DNA of 64,000 bases from JADGOV01 sp963814355. GTDB lineage: Bacteria; Actinomycetota; Actinomycetes; JADGOV01. The notes beneath the pieces are model-generated. The model did not search any database. It was not told where the DNA came from and worked only from the letters and a program-made list of their open reading frames with translations. This document shows, in pieces, positions 50,397 through 59,551 of the stretch. The translations under genes were made by a program, and so were the position numbers. How positions within the stretch are numbered: position 1 is the stretch's first letter; each line of letters opens with the position of its first letter. Location: contig CAWFCZ010000031.1 in the NCBI GenBank assembly GCA_963814355.1, forward strand, positions 109,117 to 173,116, given 5' to 3'.

Positions 50397-50735
50397 GTGG
50401 ACCTGTCCCTCTCGACCCACAGCGAGGGAGACCGCACCATCGTGGTGGTCGGCGGCGAGATCGATGTCTACACCGCGCCGAAACTGCGCGAGCAGCTCAT
50501 CGACCTGGTCTCCAGCGGGAACTATCACCTCGTCGTGGACATGGAGAACGTCGACTTCCTGGACTCGACCGGCCTCGGTGTCCTCGTCGGTGGCCTCAAG
50601 CGGGTGCGCGCCCACGACGGGTCGCTCCACCTGGTCTGCACCGAGGAACGCATCCTCAAGATCTTTCGGATCACCGGGCTGACCAAGGTGTTCCCGATCC
50701 ATGCCAGCGTCGAGGAGGCCATCGCCGCCGAGTAG
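50397..50735 (+). CDS. bldG: anti-sigma factor antagonist (STAS domain), BldG-type
   Basis: A 112-residue STAS protein. GGEIDVYTAPKLREQLIDL is followed by VVDMENVDFLDSTGLGVLVG with the phosphorylatable Ser in DSTGLG. RILKIFRITGLTKVFPIH near the end is nearly the Streptomyces BldG wording. It is released from or captured by a kinase-type anti-sigma according to Ser phosphorylation. GTG at 50397 has AGGAGG upstream. The HATPase partner follows at once, then hppA and topA, as in Streptomyces. Confidence 0.93.
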   Translation: MDLSLSTHSEGDRTIVVVGGEIDVYTAPKLREQLIDLVSSGNYHLVVDMENVDFLDSTGLGVLVGGLKRVRAHDGSLHLVCTEERILKIFRITGLTKVFPIHASVEEAIAAE

Positions 50736-50749
50736 GTGGCATACCCGAC

Positions 50750-51229
50750 ATGGCGGTCGTCGACGTGGCGTTCAGCGCTCTGCCGGCGCACGTCCACACC
50801 GCCAGGCTGGTGGCCGGCGCGGTGGCCCGGCGTTCCGGCGTAGCCGACCGCGTGCTGGACGAGGTACGGGTGGCCGTCGGCGAAGCCTGCTCCCGAGCGG
50901 TGGACCTGCACCAGCGATCCGTGCCCGCGGAGGCCGTGAAGATGACGATCTCCGACGAGCATGGGCGGCTTGTCGTCTCCGTGATCGACGCAGCACCCGG
51001 TGACTCGACCCCAGCCACGGAGCGGGACGGCATCGGCTCCGGTCGCTTCGATCCGGCTGCCCTTGCCGAGCCGGCCGCCTCGAGCACGCTCGAGCCGGCG
51101 CTGGACTTCCTGCCCGCAGGTTTCGGCCTGGCGGTGATCCGGGCGCTGGTGGATGACGTCGAGATCACGCCGGAGGACGGCGCCGGCACCCGGGTCTGCA
51201 TGAGCTGGCCGCTGGCGGAGAGAGCCTGA
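50750..51229 (+). CDS. HATPase anti-sigma-type protein with altered N box
   Basis: A 159-residue RsbW/SpoIIAB-like protein. The N box reads VRVAVGEACSRAVDLH: the Asn that holds Mg-ATP in the canonical E-x-x-x-N is Arg. The glycine-rich lid is also weak; the G2-like end is FLPAGFGLAVIRALVDDVEI. A Thr/Glu-rich insertion separates the two. It may bind BldG without phosphorylating it, or rely on another kinase. ATG at 50750 lies 14 bases after bldG, so the two are one operon. Confidence 0.85.
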   Translation: MAVVDVAFSALPAHVHTARLVAGAVARRSGVADRVLDEVRVAVGEACSRAVDLHQRSVPAEAVKMTISDEHGRLVVSVIDAAPGDSTPATERDGIGSGRFDPAALAEPAASSTLEPALDFLPAGFGLAVIRALVDDVEITPEDGAGTRVCMSWPLAERA

Positions 51230-51332
51230 CCCGGTACGGGCAGTCACGCGCTGTCGCGGCCCGTCGGGGGCGGCTGTTCGGCGCGGCATCGTAGTCCCCT
51301 ACACTTTGAGCGTCCGCCAGGTGTCTGCACGT

Positions 51333-51351
51333 GCTCGGGCCTTGCCCGAGC
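51333..51351 (+). promoter_or_regulatory. hairpin in the hppA 5' leader
   Basis: GCTCGGGC (51333-51340) pairs exactly with GCCCGAGC (51344-51351) around the triloop CTT. TACACT at 51300-51305 could be the hppA -10, giving a leader of about 125 bases that carries this hairpin. Confidence 0.5.
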
Positions 51352-51436
51352 TGCCCCCGCGGCGCCGGCTCGCCCGGCCCACGTGCGTGGTCACGCCCGG
51401 CCGGATGCCTGTTTCCGCTCTTTGAGGAGGACACGG

Positions 51437-53737
51437 ATGTCCCGGCTCAACCTCGCCAAGGAGGGGAGCACCATCGCCTCCGTCTCCGGGGCGGACAAGA
51501 CCCTGGTCTGGATCATCGCGCTGGTCGCGCTGGCCGCTCTCGGTATGGCGTTCGTCTTCGCTCGCGACGTATTGCGCGCCTCGCAGGGCACGGCGAAGAT
51601 GCGCGAGATCTCTACCGCTGTCCAAGAGGGCGCCTCGGCGTACCTGGCCCGCCAGTTCCGCACCTTGGCCGTCTTCGCCGTACTGGTGTTCTTCGTCCTC
51701 CTGGTGCTGCCCGCCGACACCGGTGGCGTCCGGATCGGCCGGTCGGTCTTCTTCCTCATCGGTGGGCTGTTCTCGGCCTTCGTCGGCTTCGCCGGCATGA
51801 CCCTGGCGACCCGGGCCAACGTTCGGGTGGCCGCCGCGGCGAACGAGAGCGGCGCCGAGCGTGCCGTGCGGATCGCGTTCCGCTCCGGCGGCGTGGTCGG
51901 GATGCTCACGGTCGGCCTCGGCCTGCTGGGCGCGGCCGTGGTGCTGCTGATCTTCAACAACCACGCGCCGCAGGTGCTGGAGGGCTTCGGCTTCGGCGGG
52001 GCGCTGCTCGCCATGTTCATGCGAGTCGGCGGCGGCATCTTCACCAAGGCCGCCGACGTGGGCGCCGACCTGGTCGGCAAGGTCGAGCAGGGCATTCCCG
52101 AGGACGACCCGCGCAACGCGGCCACCATCGCGGACAACGTCGGTGACAACGTGGGGGACTGCGCCGGCATGGCCGCGGACCTCTTCGAGTCCTATGCCGT
52201 CATGCTGGTCGCCGCGCTGATCCTCGGCCAGACCGCGCTGGGCGAGAAGGGCCTGGTCTTCCCGCTGATCGTCCCGATGCTCGGCGTGGTCACCGCACTG
52301 CTCGGCATCTTCGTCACCCGGCTGCGTCCCAGCGACCGCAACGCGATGGGCGCGATCAACCGGGGGTTCTTCATCTCTGCTGTGGTGTCCGCCGTGCTGG
52401 TCGCCGGCGCGTCCTTCCTCTACCTGCCGGGTTCCTTCGCCGACTTCCCCGGCACCCCGGTGGCGGACCTCACCGGAAACCCGCGCCTGGTCGCGCTCGG
52501 CGCGGTCGTCATCGGGTTGCTGCTGGCTACCGGCATCCAGCTCCTCACTGGCTACTTCACCGAGACCAGCCGCAAGCCGGTCCAGGAGATCGGCCGGTCC
52601 TCGCTCACGGGTGCGGCGACCGTCATCCTCGGCGGGATCTCGGTCGGCTTGGAGTCCGCGGTGTACTCCGCGCTGCTGATCGGCGGCGCGGTCTACCTCG
52701 CCTTCCTGCTCGGCAACGGCGTGGTGGTCCTGGCGCTGTTCTGCGTCGCGTTGGCCGGTACCGGCCTGCTGACCACGGTCGGCGTCATCGTCGCCATGGA
52801 CACCTTCGGCCCGATCAGCGACAACGCGCAGGGCATCGCCGAGATGTCGGGCGACATCACGCCCGCCGGCGGGGAGGTGCTCACCTCGCTCGACGCGGTG
52901 GGCAACACCACCAAGGCGATCACCAAGGGCATCGCCATCGCGACCGCTGTGCTCGCCGCGACCGCGTTGTTCGGCTCCTTCGCCACCTCGGTGCGCAACG
53001 CCGGAGTCGCGAACTTCTCGCTGTCGGTCGACAAGCCCAACCTGCTCTTCGGGTTGATCATCGGCGCATCGGTGGTGTTCTTCTTCTCCGGCTTGGCGAT
53101 CAACGCGGTCAACCGCGCCGCCGGCCGGGTCGTTCTCGAGGTCCGCGACCAGTTCCGTAACAATCCTGGGATCATGGACTTCTCGGTGCGGCCGGACTAC
53201 GCCCGAGTGGTCGACATCTGCACCCGCGACTCACTCCGCGAGCTGGCCACCCCCGGCCTGCTCGCCATCCTGGCGCCCATCTCGGTCGGCTTCTTCCTCG
53301 GCTACGCGCCGCTCGGCGCGTTCCTGGCCGGCGCGATCGGGGCCGGGGTGCTGATGGCGGTCTTCCTGGCCAACTCCGGCGGGGCCTGGGACAACGCCAA
53401 GAAGCTCGTCGAGGACGGCAACTACGGCGGCAAGGGGTCCGAGGCACACGCCGCCACGGTCATCGGCGACACCGTCGGCGACCCGTTCAAGGACACCGCC
53501 GGTCCGGCGCTCAACCCGTTGATCAAGGTCATGAACCTGGTCTCGCTGCTCATCGCACCCACCGTGGTGAAGTACGGCGTGCACGGGGCTTCGGAGAACG
53601 GGCCGCTGCGGATCGGGGTCGGTGGGTTCGCGCTGGCCGCCATCGTCGCCGCGGTGGTGATCTCCAAGCGGCGAGTCGTCGAGTTTGGTCCGTCGGCGGC
53701 CGCCGACGAGGTGACCAAGCCGGCGGTGCGGGTCTGA
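51437..53737 (+). CDS. hppA: K+-independent H+-translocating pyrophosphatase
   Basis: A 766-residue polytopic pump with about 16 helices that couples PPi hydrolysis to proton export. PPi-binding loops are IFTKAADVGADLVGKVEQGI with IADNVGDNVGDCAGMAADLF and HAATVIGDTVGDPFKDTAGP. Lys in GNTTKAITKG marks the K+-independent class; K+-dependent pumps have Ala there. ATG at 51437 has GAGGAGG upstream; an earlier start at 51383 is not conserved. It ends at a U-tailed hairpin. Confidence 0.97.
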   Translation: MSRLNLAKEGSTIASVSGADKTLVWIIALVALAALGMAFVFARDVLRASQGTAKMREISTAVQEGASAYLARQFRTLAVFAVLVFFVLLVLPADTGGVRIGRSVFFLIGGLFSAFVGFAGMTLATRANVRVAAAANESGAERAVRIAFRSGGVVGMLTVGLGLLGAAVVLLIFNNHAPQVLEGFGFGGALLAMFMRVGGGIFTKAADVGADLVGKVEQGIPEDDPRNAATIADNVGDNVGDCAGMAADLFESYAVMLVAALILGQTALGEKGLVFPLIVPMLGVVTALLGIFVTRLRPSDRNAMGAINRGFFISAVVSAVLVAGASFLYLPGSFADFPGTPVADLTGNPRLVALGAVVIGLLLATGIQLLTGYFTETSRKPVQEIGRSSLTGAATVILGGISVGLESAVYSALLIGGAVYLAFLLGNGVVVLALFCVALAGTGLLTTVGVIVAMDTFGPISDNAQGIAEMSGDITPAGGEVLTSLDAVGNTTKAITKGIAIATAVLAATALFGSFATSVRNAGVANFSLSVDKPNLLFGLIIGASVVFFFSGLAINAVNRAAGRVVLEVRDQFRNNPGIMDFSVRPDYARVVDICTRDSLRELATPGLLAILAPISVGFFLGYAPLGAFLAGAIGAGVLMAVFLANSGGAWDNAKKLVEDGNYGGKGSEAHAATVIGDTVGDPFKDTAGPALNPLIKVMNLVSLLIAPTVVKYGVHGASENGPLRIGVGGFALAAIVAAVVISKRRVVEFGPSAAADEVTKPAVRV

Positions 53738-53756
53738 GGCGGGGTTCCCGTTGGGC

Positions 53757-53790
53757 AGGGCCCGTTTCCCGACCACGGGGCGGGCCCTTT
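53757..53790 (+). terminator. intrinsic terminator of hppA
   Basis: AGGGCCCG (53757-53764) pairs with CGGGCCCT (53781-53788), with an inner stem CCCG/CGGG and the loop ACCA. The 3' arm ends in TTT. It starts 20 bases after the hppA stop. Confidence 0.8.
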
Positions 53791-53871
53791 CCGATTGGCG
53801 GCGCGCCGGGCTAAGTTCACTACTCGTGCCCAGAGCCTTCCGGCGCGTAAACGCGTGGCCGGCGGAGAGGA

Positions 53872-53877
53872 TACCGT
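53872..53877 (+). promoter_or_regulatory. -10 box TACCGT of a probable leaderless transcript
   Basis: TACCGT is followed by 6 bases and then the ATG at 53884. Confidence 0.6.
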
Positions 53878-53883
53878 TCGGCT

Positions 53884-54516
53884 ATGTCGGCGCAGCTCTC
53901 GCTGTTCTCGGTCGGTGTCCGCCCACCCGGGTACGCCGACCTGGACGGGCTGCTCGCCGGACCTGGGCATCTCGCCCATCGCGGCGAATCGGCCCGCATT
54001 TCGATCGTGCTGAGCGAACCGGGGGAGTGGCGGGTGGGCGCGTTGCTCGCCGGCCTTGCCGAGTTGGGGTTGACCGGGGATGTCCGGCGCGGTGAACTGG
54101 GCATATCGGTCCGGACGCCGTTTCGGCCCGAGTTGTCCCCGCTCGCGCTGCGGTGGACGGCAGGGGCCCGGACCCGGGCACCGGCCGGCTTGGTGCTCGA
54201 CGGTGCTGGGTTACGGTGGTGGTGTCTGGCTGCCGGGAGCGGTGACGCGTCGGGGTACGTCTTGGCCCTTCGGCCCGACGAGGCATCCTGGGGGTCGATC
54301 GGGGCGGCTCTGGCCGCCGCCGGGGTACCGGGCACCTTGGTCCGGCCTCGTCAGCCAGACCGGAGTTCGGTCGACGTGCCGGAACAGCGCAGCCCAGAGT
54401 CCCGGCGCCGGAGCCGGCCGGCGTTCCGACTCGTCGGCCGCCGTCTTCGGCGGCTGGCCGAGCTCGTCGGCCCGGCTCCCGCCGGTGCCCCTGCCGGGGG
54501 CTGGCCGGTGGCCTAG
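53884..54516 (+). CDS. conserved hypothetical protein upstream of topA (Rv3647c-like)
   Basis: A 210-residue cytosolic protein starting MSAQLSLFSVGVRPPGYADL, with EWRVGALLAGLAELGLTGDV and GLRWWCLAAGSGDASGYVLA in the middle. The C-terminus is basic (RRRSRPAFRLVGRRLRRLAE). It occupies the place of M. tuberculosis Rv3647c next to topA. No catalytic motif is visible and no function is proposed. ATG at 53884 lies 6 bases after a TACCGT -10, with no ribosome site. Confidence 0.85.
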   Translation: MSAQLSLFSVGVRPPGYADLDGLLAGPGHLAHRGESARISIVLSEPGEWRVGALLAGLAELGLTGDVRRGELGISVRTPFRPELSPLALRWTAGARTRAPAGLVLDGAGLRWWCLAAGSGDASGYVLALRPDEASWGSIGAALAAAGVPGTLVRPRQPDRSSVDVPEQRSPESRRRSRPAFRLVGRRLRRLAELVGPAPAGAPAGGWPVA

Positions 54517-54593
54517 CGCCAGCGCACCGACCGTCACCGGGACACCGGCGGCGTCCCGGGAAGAAGAAGCGTTCTCATTCGGAAAGGGAGACC

Positions 54594-57332
54594 GTGCCCG
54601 CGTCCAAGGCCAGGCCCGCCGCCGCTGCTGCCGCCAACGGCGGACGGCGGCGCCTGGTGATCGTCGAATCGCCGGCGAAGGCCCGTACCATCGCCGGTTA
54701 CCTCGGTCGTGGTTACGTCGTGGAGCCGAGCATCGGGCACGTCCGCGACTTGCCGAACGGCGCCGCAGAGATCCCGGCCGCCCAGAAGAAGGAGCCGTGG
54801 GCCCGGCTCGGCATCGACGTCGATGCCGACTTCGCGCCGCTTTACATCGTGCCGCCGGGCAAGCGAGCGCAGGTGGCCAAGCTGAAAGCGGCGCTGAAGA
54901 ACGCCGACGAGCTGCTGCTGGCCACCGATGAGGACCGGGAAGGTGAGGCCATCGCCTGGCACTTGCTGGAGGTTCTCAAGCCGAAGGTCCCGGTCCGGCG
55001 GATGGTCTTCCACGAGATCACCCCGGCGGCGATCCAGGCCGCCATCGACAACCCCAGGGAGATCGACGACAACCTGGTCAACGCCCAGGAAACCCGTCGC
55101 CTGCTGGACCGCCTGGTCGGCTACGAGGTCTCGCCGGTGCTGTGGAAGAAGGTCATGCCTAAGCTGTCGGCCGGCCGGGTGCAGTCGGTGGCCACCCGGA
55201 TCCTGGTCGAACGCGAGCGGGCCAGGATGCGCTTCAGGAGCGCGTCGTACTGGGACATCGCCGCCACCTTCGCGACCGGCCGGCCCGGCGATGCCACCGA
55301 CCCGCCACGTTTCGACGCCACGCTGATCACCGTCGACGGCCGGCGGCTGGCCACCGGGCGGGATTTCGCCGAGGACGGTTCCCTCAAGAATCCGGTCCTG
55401 AAGAACCAGGCTGCGGTGGCACTGGCCGAGGCGGACGCCCGGGGGCTTGCCGAACGGCTGGCGGACGCGGAGTTCACCGTCGCCGGCGTAGAGGAGAAGC
55501 CCTACCGACGCTCGCCGTACGCCCCGTTCATCACCAGCACCCTGCAACAGGAAGCCAGCCGCAAGCTGCGGTTCTCCTCCCAGCACGCCATGCGGGTGGC
55601 CCAGCGGCTGTACGAGAACGGCCACATCACCTACATGCGGACCGACTCCACCACGCTGTCCGACACCGCGCTCACTGCCGCCCGGGACCAGGCCCGGACG
55701 CTCTACGGCCCCCAGTACGTCCCGGAGGAGCCCCGGCGATACGTTCGGAAGGTCAAGAACGCGCAGGAGGCGCACGAGGCGATCCGGCCCTCCGGCGACG
55801 TCTTCCGGACCCCGGGAGAGCTTGCCGGTGTGCTGGACTCCGATGAGCGGCGGCTGTACGAGCTGATCTGGCAGCGCACCGTCGCCTCCCAGATGGCCGA
55901 CGCCCGGGGCCAGTCGGTCCGCATCGAGATCGCCGCGACGTCCAGCGCAGCCGAGGACGTCACGTTCGTGGCGACCGGCAAGACGATCACCTTCCCCGGC
56001 TTCCTGCGGGCCTACGTGGAGGGCAGCGACGATCCGGAGGCGGATCTGGAGGACCGGGAGCGGCGGCTGCCGGTGGTCGCCGCGGGGGACGTGCTGGCCG
56101 CCGAACGCCTGGAGCCGGCGGGCCACGCCACCAGCCCCCCGCCCCGATTCACCGAAGCAACCCTGGTCAAGCGGCTGGAGGAGCTCGGGGTCGGCCGGCC
56201 CTCCACGTACGCCTCGATCCTGGGCACCATCCAGGACCGCGGCTACGTGTTCAAACGCGGCGGCGCGCTGGTCCCCTCCTTCGTCGCGTTCGCGGTGGTG
56301 GCCCTGCTCGAGCGGTACTTCGGCCAGCTGGTCGACTACGCCTTCACCGCGTCGATGGAGGACGACCTGGATGCCATTGCCGAGGGGAGCCGAGCCTCGA
56401 TCGAATGGCTGACCCGGTTCTACTTCGGCAGTGATACCGGCGCCGAGGGCGGCGTGGCCCGTGCCGGTGGGTTGCGCCGGATGGTCGCCGAGCGGCTGGG
56501 GGACATCGACGCTCGGGAAATCAACTCGATCCCGATCGGGGACACCGACGCCGGCCCGGTGGAGGTCCGGGTCGGTCGCTATGGCCCCTATGTCCAGCGC
56601 GGCGAGGACAAGGCCAGCGTGCCGGAGGACATGGCTCCCGACGAATTGACCCCGGCCAAGGCGGCGGAACTGCTGGCGGCCCCCAGCGGGGAGCGGGAAC
56701 TCGGCGCGCACCCGGAAACCGGCGAGGCGGTCGTGGCCAAGGCGGGCCGGTTCGGGCCCTACGTGACCACGGTCCCGACCGGCAGCAAGGGCAAGCCGCG
56801 GACCGCGTCGCTGCTCGCCTCGATGTCGCTGGACACGGTCACCCTGGCCGACGCGGTGCGGCTGCTCACCCTGCCGCGGGTCCTCGGCACGGCTCCGGAC
56901 GGGGTGGAGATCACCGCCCAGAACGGGCGGTACGGCCCGTACGTCAAGAAGGACTCGGACTCGCGGTCGCTGGAGTCGGAGGAGCAGCTGTTCACCGTCA
57001 CCCTCGACGAGGCGCTGGCGCTGTTCGCCCAGCCCAAGCCGCGGCGCGGAGCCAGGACCGCGGCCGCCGCGCCGTTGAAGGAACTCGGCCCCGACCCGGT
57101 TAGCGGTGCTCCGATGGTGGTCAAGGAGGGTCGCTTCGGGCCGTACGTCACCGACGGGCAGACCAACGCCAGCCTGCGCAAGGGCGACAGCATCGAGGAA
57201 CTGACCACCGAGCGGGCAGCGGAGTTGATGGCCGCTCGGCGGGAACGCGACGCCACCGCGCCACCCAAGGTGAGGCGGGCAACCCGGACGACGCGCCCGA
57301 AGGGCCCCCGCAAAGCGGCAACCAAGGGCTGA
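54594..57332 (+). CDS. topA: DNA topoisomerase I
   Basis: A 912-residue type IA topoisomerase. The TOPRIM domain has LVIVESPAKARTIAGYL and ATDEDREGEAIAWHL with the metal-binding acidic residues. The catalytic Tyr is in ITYMRTDSTT. The C-terminal part has four TopoC repeats (RYGPYVQRGED, RFGPYVTTVP, RYGPYVKKDS, RFGPYVTDGQ) and a Lys/Arg-rich tail instead of zinc fingers, as in other actinobacteria. GTG at 54594 has AAAGGGAG upstream. Confidence 0.97.
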   Translation: MPASKARPAAAAAANGGRRRLVIVESPAKARTIAGYLGRGYVVEPSIGHVRDLPNGAAEIPAAQKKEPWARLGIDVDADFAPLYIVPPGKRAQVAKLKAALKNADELLLATDEDREGEAIAWHLLEVLKPKVPVRRMVFHEITPAAIQAAIDNPREIDDNLVNAQETRRLLDRLVGYEVSPVLWKKVMPKLSAGRVQSVATRILVERERARMRFRSASYWDIAATFATGRPGDATDPPRFDATLITVDGRRLATGRDFAEDGSLKNPVLKNQAAVALAEADARGLAERLADAEFTVAGVEEKPYRRSPYAPFITSTLQQEASRKLRFSSQHAMRVAQRLYENGHITYMRTDSTTLSDTALTAARDQARTLYGPQYVPEEPRRYVRKVKNAQEAHEAIRPSGDVFRTPGELAGVLDSDERRLYELIWQRTVASQMADARGQSVRIEIAATSSAAEDVTFVATGKTITFPGFLRAYVEGSDDPEADLEDRERRLPVVAAGDVLAAERLEPAGHATSPPPRFTEATLVKRLEELGVGRPSTYASILGTIQDRGYVFKRGGALVPSFVAFAVVALLERYFGQLVDYAFTASMEDDLDAIAEGSRASIEWLTRFYFGSDTGAEGGVARAGGLRRMVAERLGDIDAREINSIPIGDTDAGPVEVRVGRYGPYVQRGEDKASVPEDMAPDELTPAKAAELLAAPSGERELGAHPETGEAVVAKAGRFGPYVTTVPTGSKGKPRTASLLASMSLDTVTLADAVRLLTLPRVLGTAPDGVEITAQNGRYGPYVKKDSDSRSLESEEQLFTVTLDEALALFAQPKPRRGARTAAAAPLKELGPDPVSGAPMVVKEGRFGPYVTDGQTNASLRKGDSIEELTTERAAELMAARRERDATAPPKVRRATRTTRPKGPRKAATKG

Positions 57333-57379
57333 GCAGGAATACAGTCAGCCGACGCCTGCCCTCGCCCCCGGAGCACGCC

Positions 57380-59551
57380 ATCTCGACCGCCGGCCCGCCG
57401 GGAGACCCGGACACCAGCCCGCTGCCGACGGGCGAGTTCGGCGAGCCGTACAGCGTCGAGGACTGGGCAGACCAAGGCGGACCGGGCGACAGTCCGGTCG
57501 GCGGTGACCTGCACGACCTCCGCGGCCTGTTGCGTTACACCGCGTTCCGCCGGCTGTGGATCGCCCTGTCGCTGTCCAGCCTGGGCGACTGGCTGGGGTT
57601 GCTGGCCACCTCCTCGCTGGCGACCGAACTCGTCAAGGGGTACTCGGCGAAGACCTACGCGCTCGGCGGGGTGCTGTTCATCCGGCTGCTGCCCGCGCTG
57701 CTGCTCGGCCCGGTCGCCGGCGCACTGGCCGACCGCTGGGACCGCCGGGCGACGATGGTGTGCGCCGACGTGTTCCGCTTCGCCCTCTACGTCTCCATCC
57801 CCATCGTGCACACCCTGCCGTGGCTGCTGATCTCGTCCTTCCTGATCGAGGCGGCCAGCCTGTTCTGGATACCGGCGAAGGAGGCGTCGGTGCCGAATCT
57901 GGTTCCCGGGGAGCGGTTGGAGACGGCGAACCAGGTCAGCCTGCTCACCACCTACGGTTCGGCACCGGTCGCGGCGGCGCTGTTCGCCCTGCTTGCCCTG
58001 TTCAACTCGGCCTTGGCCGCGGCAATCCCGTTCTTCAAGACCAATCCTGTCGACCTCGCGCTGTACTTCGACGCCGGCACCTTCTTGTTCTCGGCCGCCA
58101 CGATCTTCGGCCTGCGGGTCATCGGCGGCCGGCGGACGCGCAGCGGCCCGGCGGAAAGCAGCCCGTCGATCGCCAGGGACATTACCGAGGGCTGGCGGTT
58201 TGTCGGCCGGGACCGGCTGCTGCGCGGCTTGATCGTCGGAATGCTCGGCGGCTTCGCGGCGGCCGGCACGGTGATCGCGCTCGGCCGGGTCTTCGTCGGG
58301 GAGTTGCGCGGCGGCAACGCCGGGTACGGGGTCATCTTCGGGACGCTGTTCATCGGCCTGGCCGCCGGGATGTTCGGCGGTCCGCGGCTGTTCACCCGGC
58401 TGTCCCGTCGCCGGTTGCTGGGTCTCGCGATCTTCGGGGCCGGTGCCTCCCTGGTGGCCACGTCGCTGTCGCCGAATCTGCTGATCGCGGTCGCTACCGC
58501 GCTGGGGGTGGGCGCCTTCGCCGGCGTGGCCTGGGTCGTCGGCTACACCCTGGTCGGCAAGCACGTGGCGGATGAGTTGCGTGGGCGGACCTTCGCGTTT
58601 CTGTACACCCTGATGCGGGTCGTTCTGCTGCTCGTGCTGGCCGCGGCGCCGGTGCTGGCCGGGCTGATCGGGCAGCACCGGACGAAGATCGGTGCGGTCA
58701 GCATCCGGCTGGACGGGGTCACCCTGGTGCTGCTCGGCGGCGGGCTGCTCGCCATGGTGCTCGGCGCGGTGTCCTACCGGCAAATGGACGACCGTCGCGG
58801 GGTGCCGCTTCTCGCTGACCTGAAGGGGGCGGTGGGCGGCCGATCGGCGGTGAGCCGGTCCGGAGGCACGGCCGGGTCGTTCGCGACCGGGTTGTTCATC
58901 GCCTTCGAGGGCGGCGAGGGGGCCGGCAAGTCCACCCAGGCGGCCCGGCTCGCGGAGGAGTTGCGCAACCTGGGGTACCAGGTCGTGGCCACTCGCGAGC
59001 CGGGGGCCACGGCGGCCGGTCGGCGGCTGCGTGAGCTGCTGCTCGACCCGGCTAGTGCCGGGCTCACGCCGCGGGCCGAGGCGCTGCTCTACGCCGCTGA
59101 CCGGGCGGATCACGTCGCCCGGGTGATCCGCCCGGCGCTGGAGCGCGGGGCGGTGGTGATCAGCGATCGCTACGTCGACTCCTCGCTGGCCTACCAGGGC
59201 GGTGGTCGCAACCTCACCGTCGCCCAGGTGGAGCGGCTCAACGACTTCGGTACCGAGCGCCTGGTACCTCATCTGACCGTGCTGCTCGACGTCCGTCCGG
59301 AGGTGGGGTTGTCCCGGGCGGGCGGCGCGCCGGACCGGCTGGAAGCCGAACCCACGCCGTTTCATGACCGGGTGCGCCGAAGCTTCCGCGAACTGGCCGG
59401 TCGGGATCCCGACCGGTACCTTGTGATCGACTCCCGGCAGCCGCCGGAAGTGATCGCCAGGCTGGTCCTGGACCGGGTGCGGCCGGTGCTGGCGGGCCGC
59501 GAGGCTTCGTTGCGACCGCGGTCCGCCAGCTCGTTGGCGGCGACCGAGTGA
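57380..59551 (+). CDS. tmk: MFS transporter fused to thymidylate kinase
   Basis: A two-part protein. The N-terminal part is an MFS transporter with about 12 helices (LWIALSLSSLGDWLGLLATS; ALADRWDRRATMV). After a linker comes a complete thymidylate kinase: FIAFEGGEGAGKSTQAARLA (P-loop), ATREPGATAAGRRLREL, VISDRYVDSSLAYQGGGRN. It makes dTDP for DNA synthesis; the same fusion is known in Streptomyces. The first canonical start is TTG at 57530, but codons back to 57380 are open and GC3-rich, and GGAG lies 6 bases before an ATC at 57380. So the real start may be non-canonical; 57530 is the safe alternative. Confidence 0.85.
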   Translation: MSTAGPPGDPDTSPLPTGEFGEPYSVEDWADQGGPGDSPVGGDLHDLRGLLRYTAFRRLWIALSLSSLGDWLGLLATSSLATELVKGYSAKTYALGGVLFIRLLPALLLGPVAGALADRWDRRATMVCADVFRFALYVSIPIVHTLPWLLISSFLIEAASLFWIPAKEASVPNLVPGERLETANQVSLLTTYGSAPVAAALFALLALFNSALAAAIPFFKTNPVDLALYFDAGTFLFSAATIFGLRVIGGRRTRSGPAESSPSIARDITEGWRFVGRDRLLRGLIVGMLGGFAAAGTVIALGRVFVGELRGGNAGYGVIFGTLFIGLAAGMFGGPRLFTRLSRRRLLGLAIFGAGASLVATSLSPNLLIAVATALGVGAFAGVAWVVGYTLVGKHVADELRGRTFAFLYTLMRVVLLLVLAAAPVLAGLIGQHRTKIGAVSIRLDGVTLVLLGGGLLAMVLGAVSYRQMDDRRGVPLLADLKGAVGGRSAVSRSGGTAGSFATGLFIAFEGGEGAGKSTQAARLAEELRNLGYQVVATREPGATAAGRRLRELLLDPASAGLTPRAEALLYAADRADHVARVIRPALERGAVVISDRYVDSSLAYQGGGRNLTVAQVERLNDFGTERLVPHLTVLLDVRPEVGLSRAGGAPDRLEAEPTPFHDRVRRSFRELAGRDPDRYLVIDSRQPPEVIARLVLDRVRPVLAGREASLRPRSASSLAATE

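Noticed and set aside
56759..59365. 868-codon minus-strand frame opposite topA and tmk
   Set aside because: Antisense shadow with low-complexity composition; topA and tmk motifs fix the plus strand as coding.
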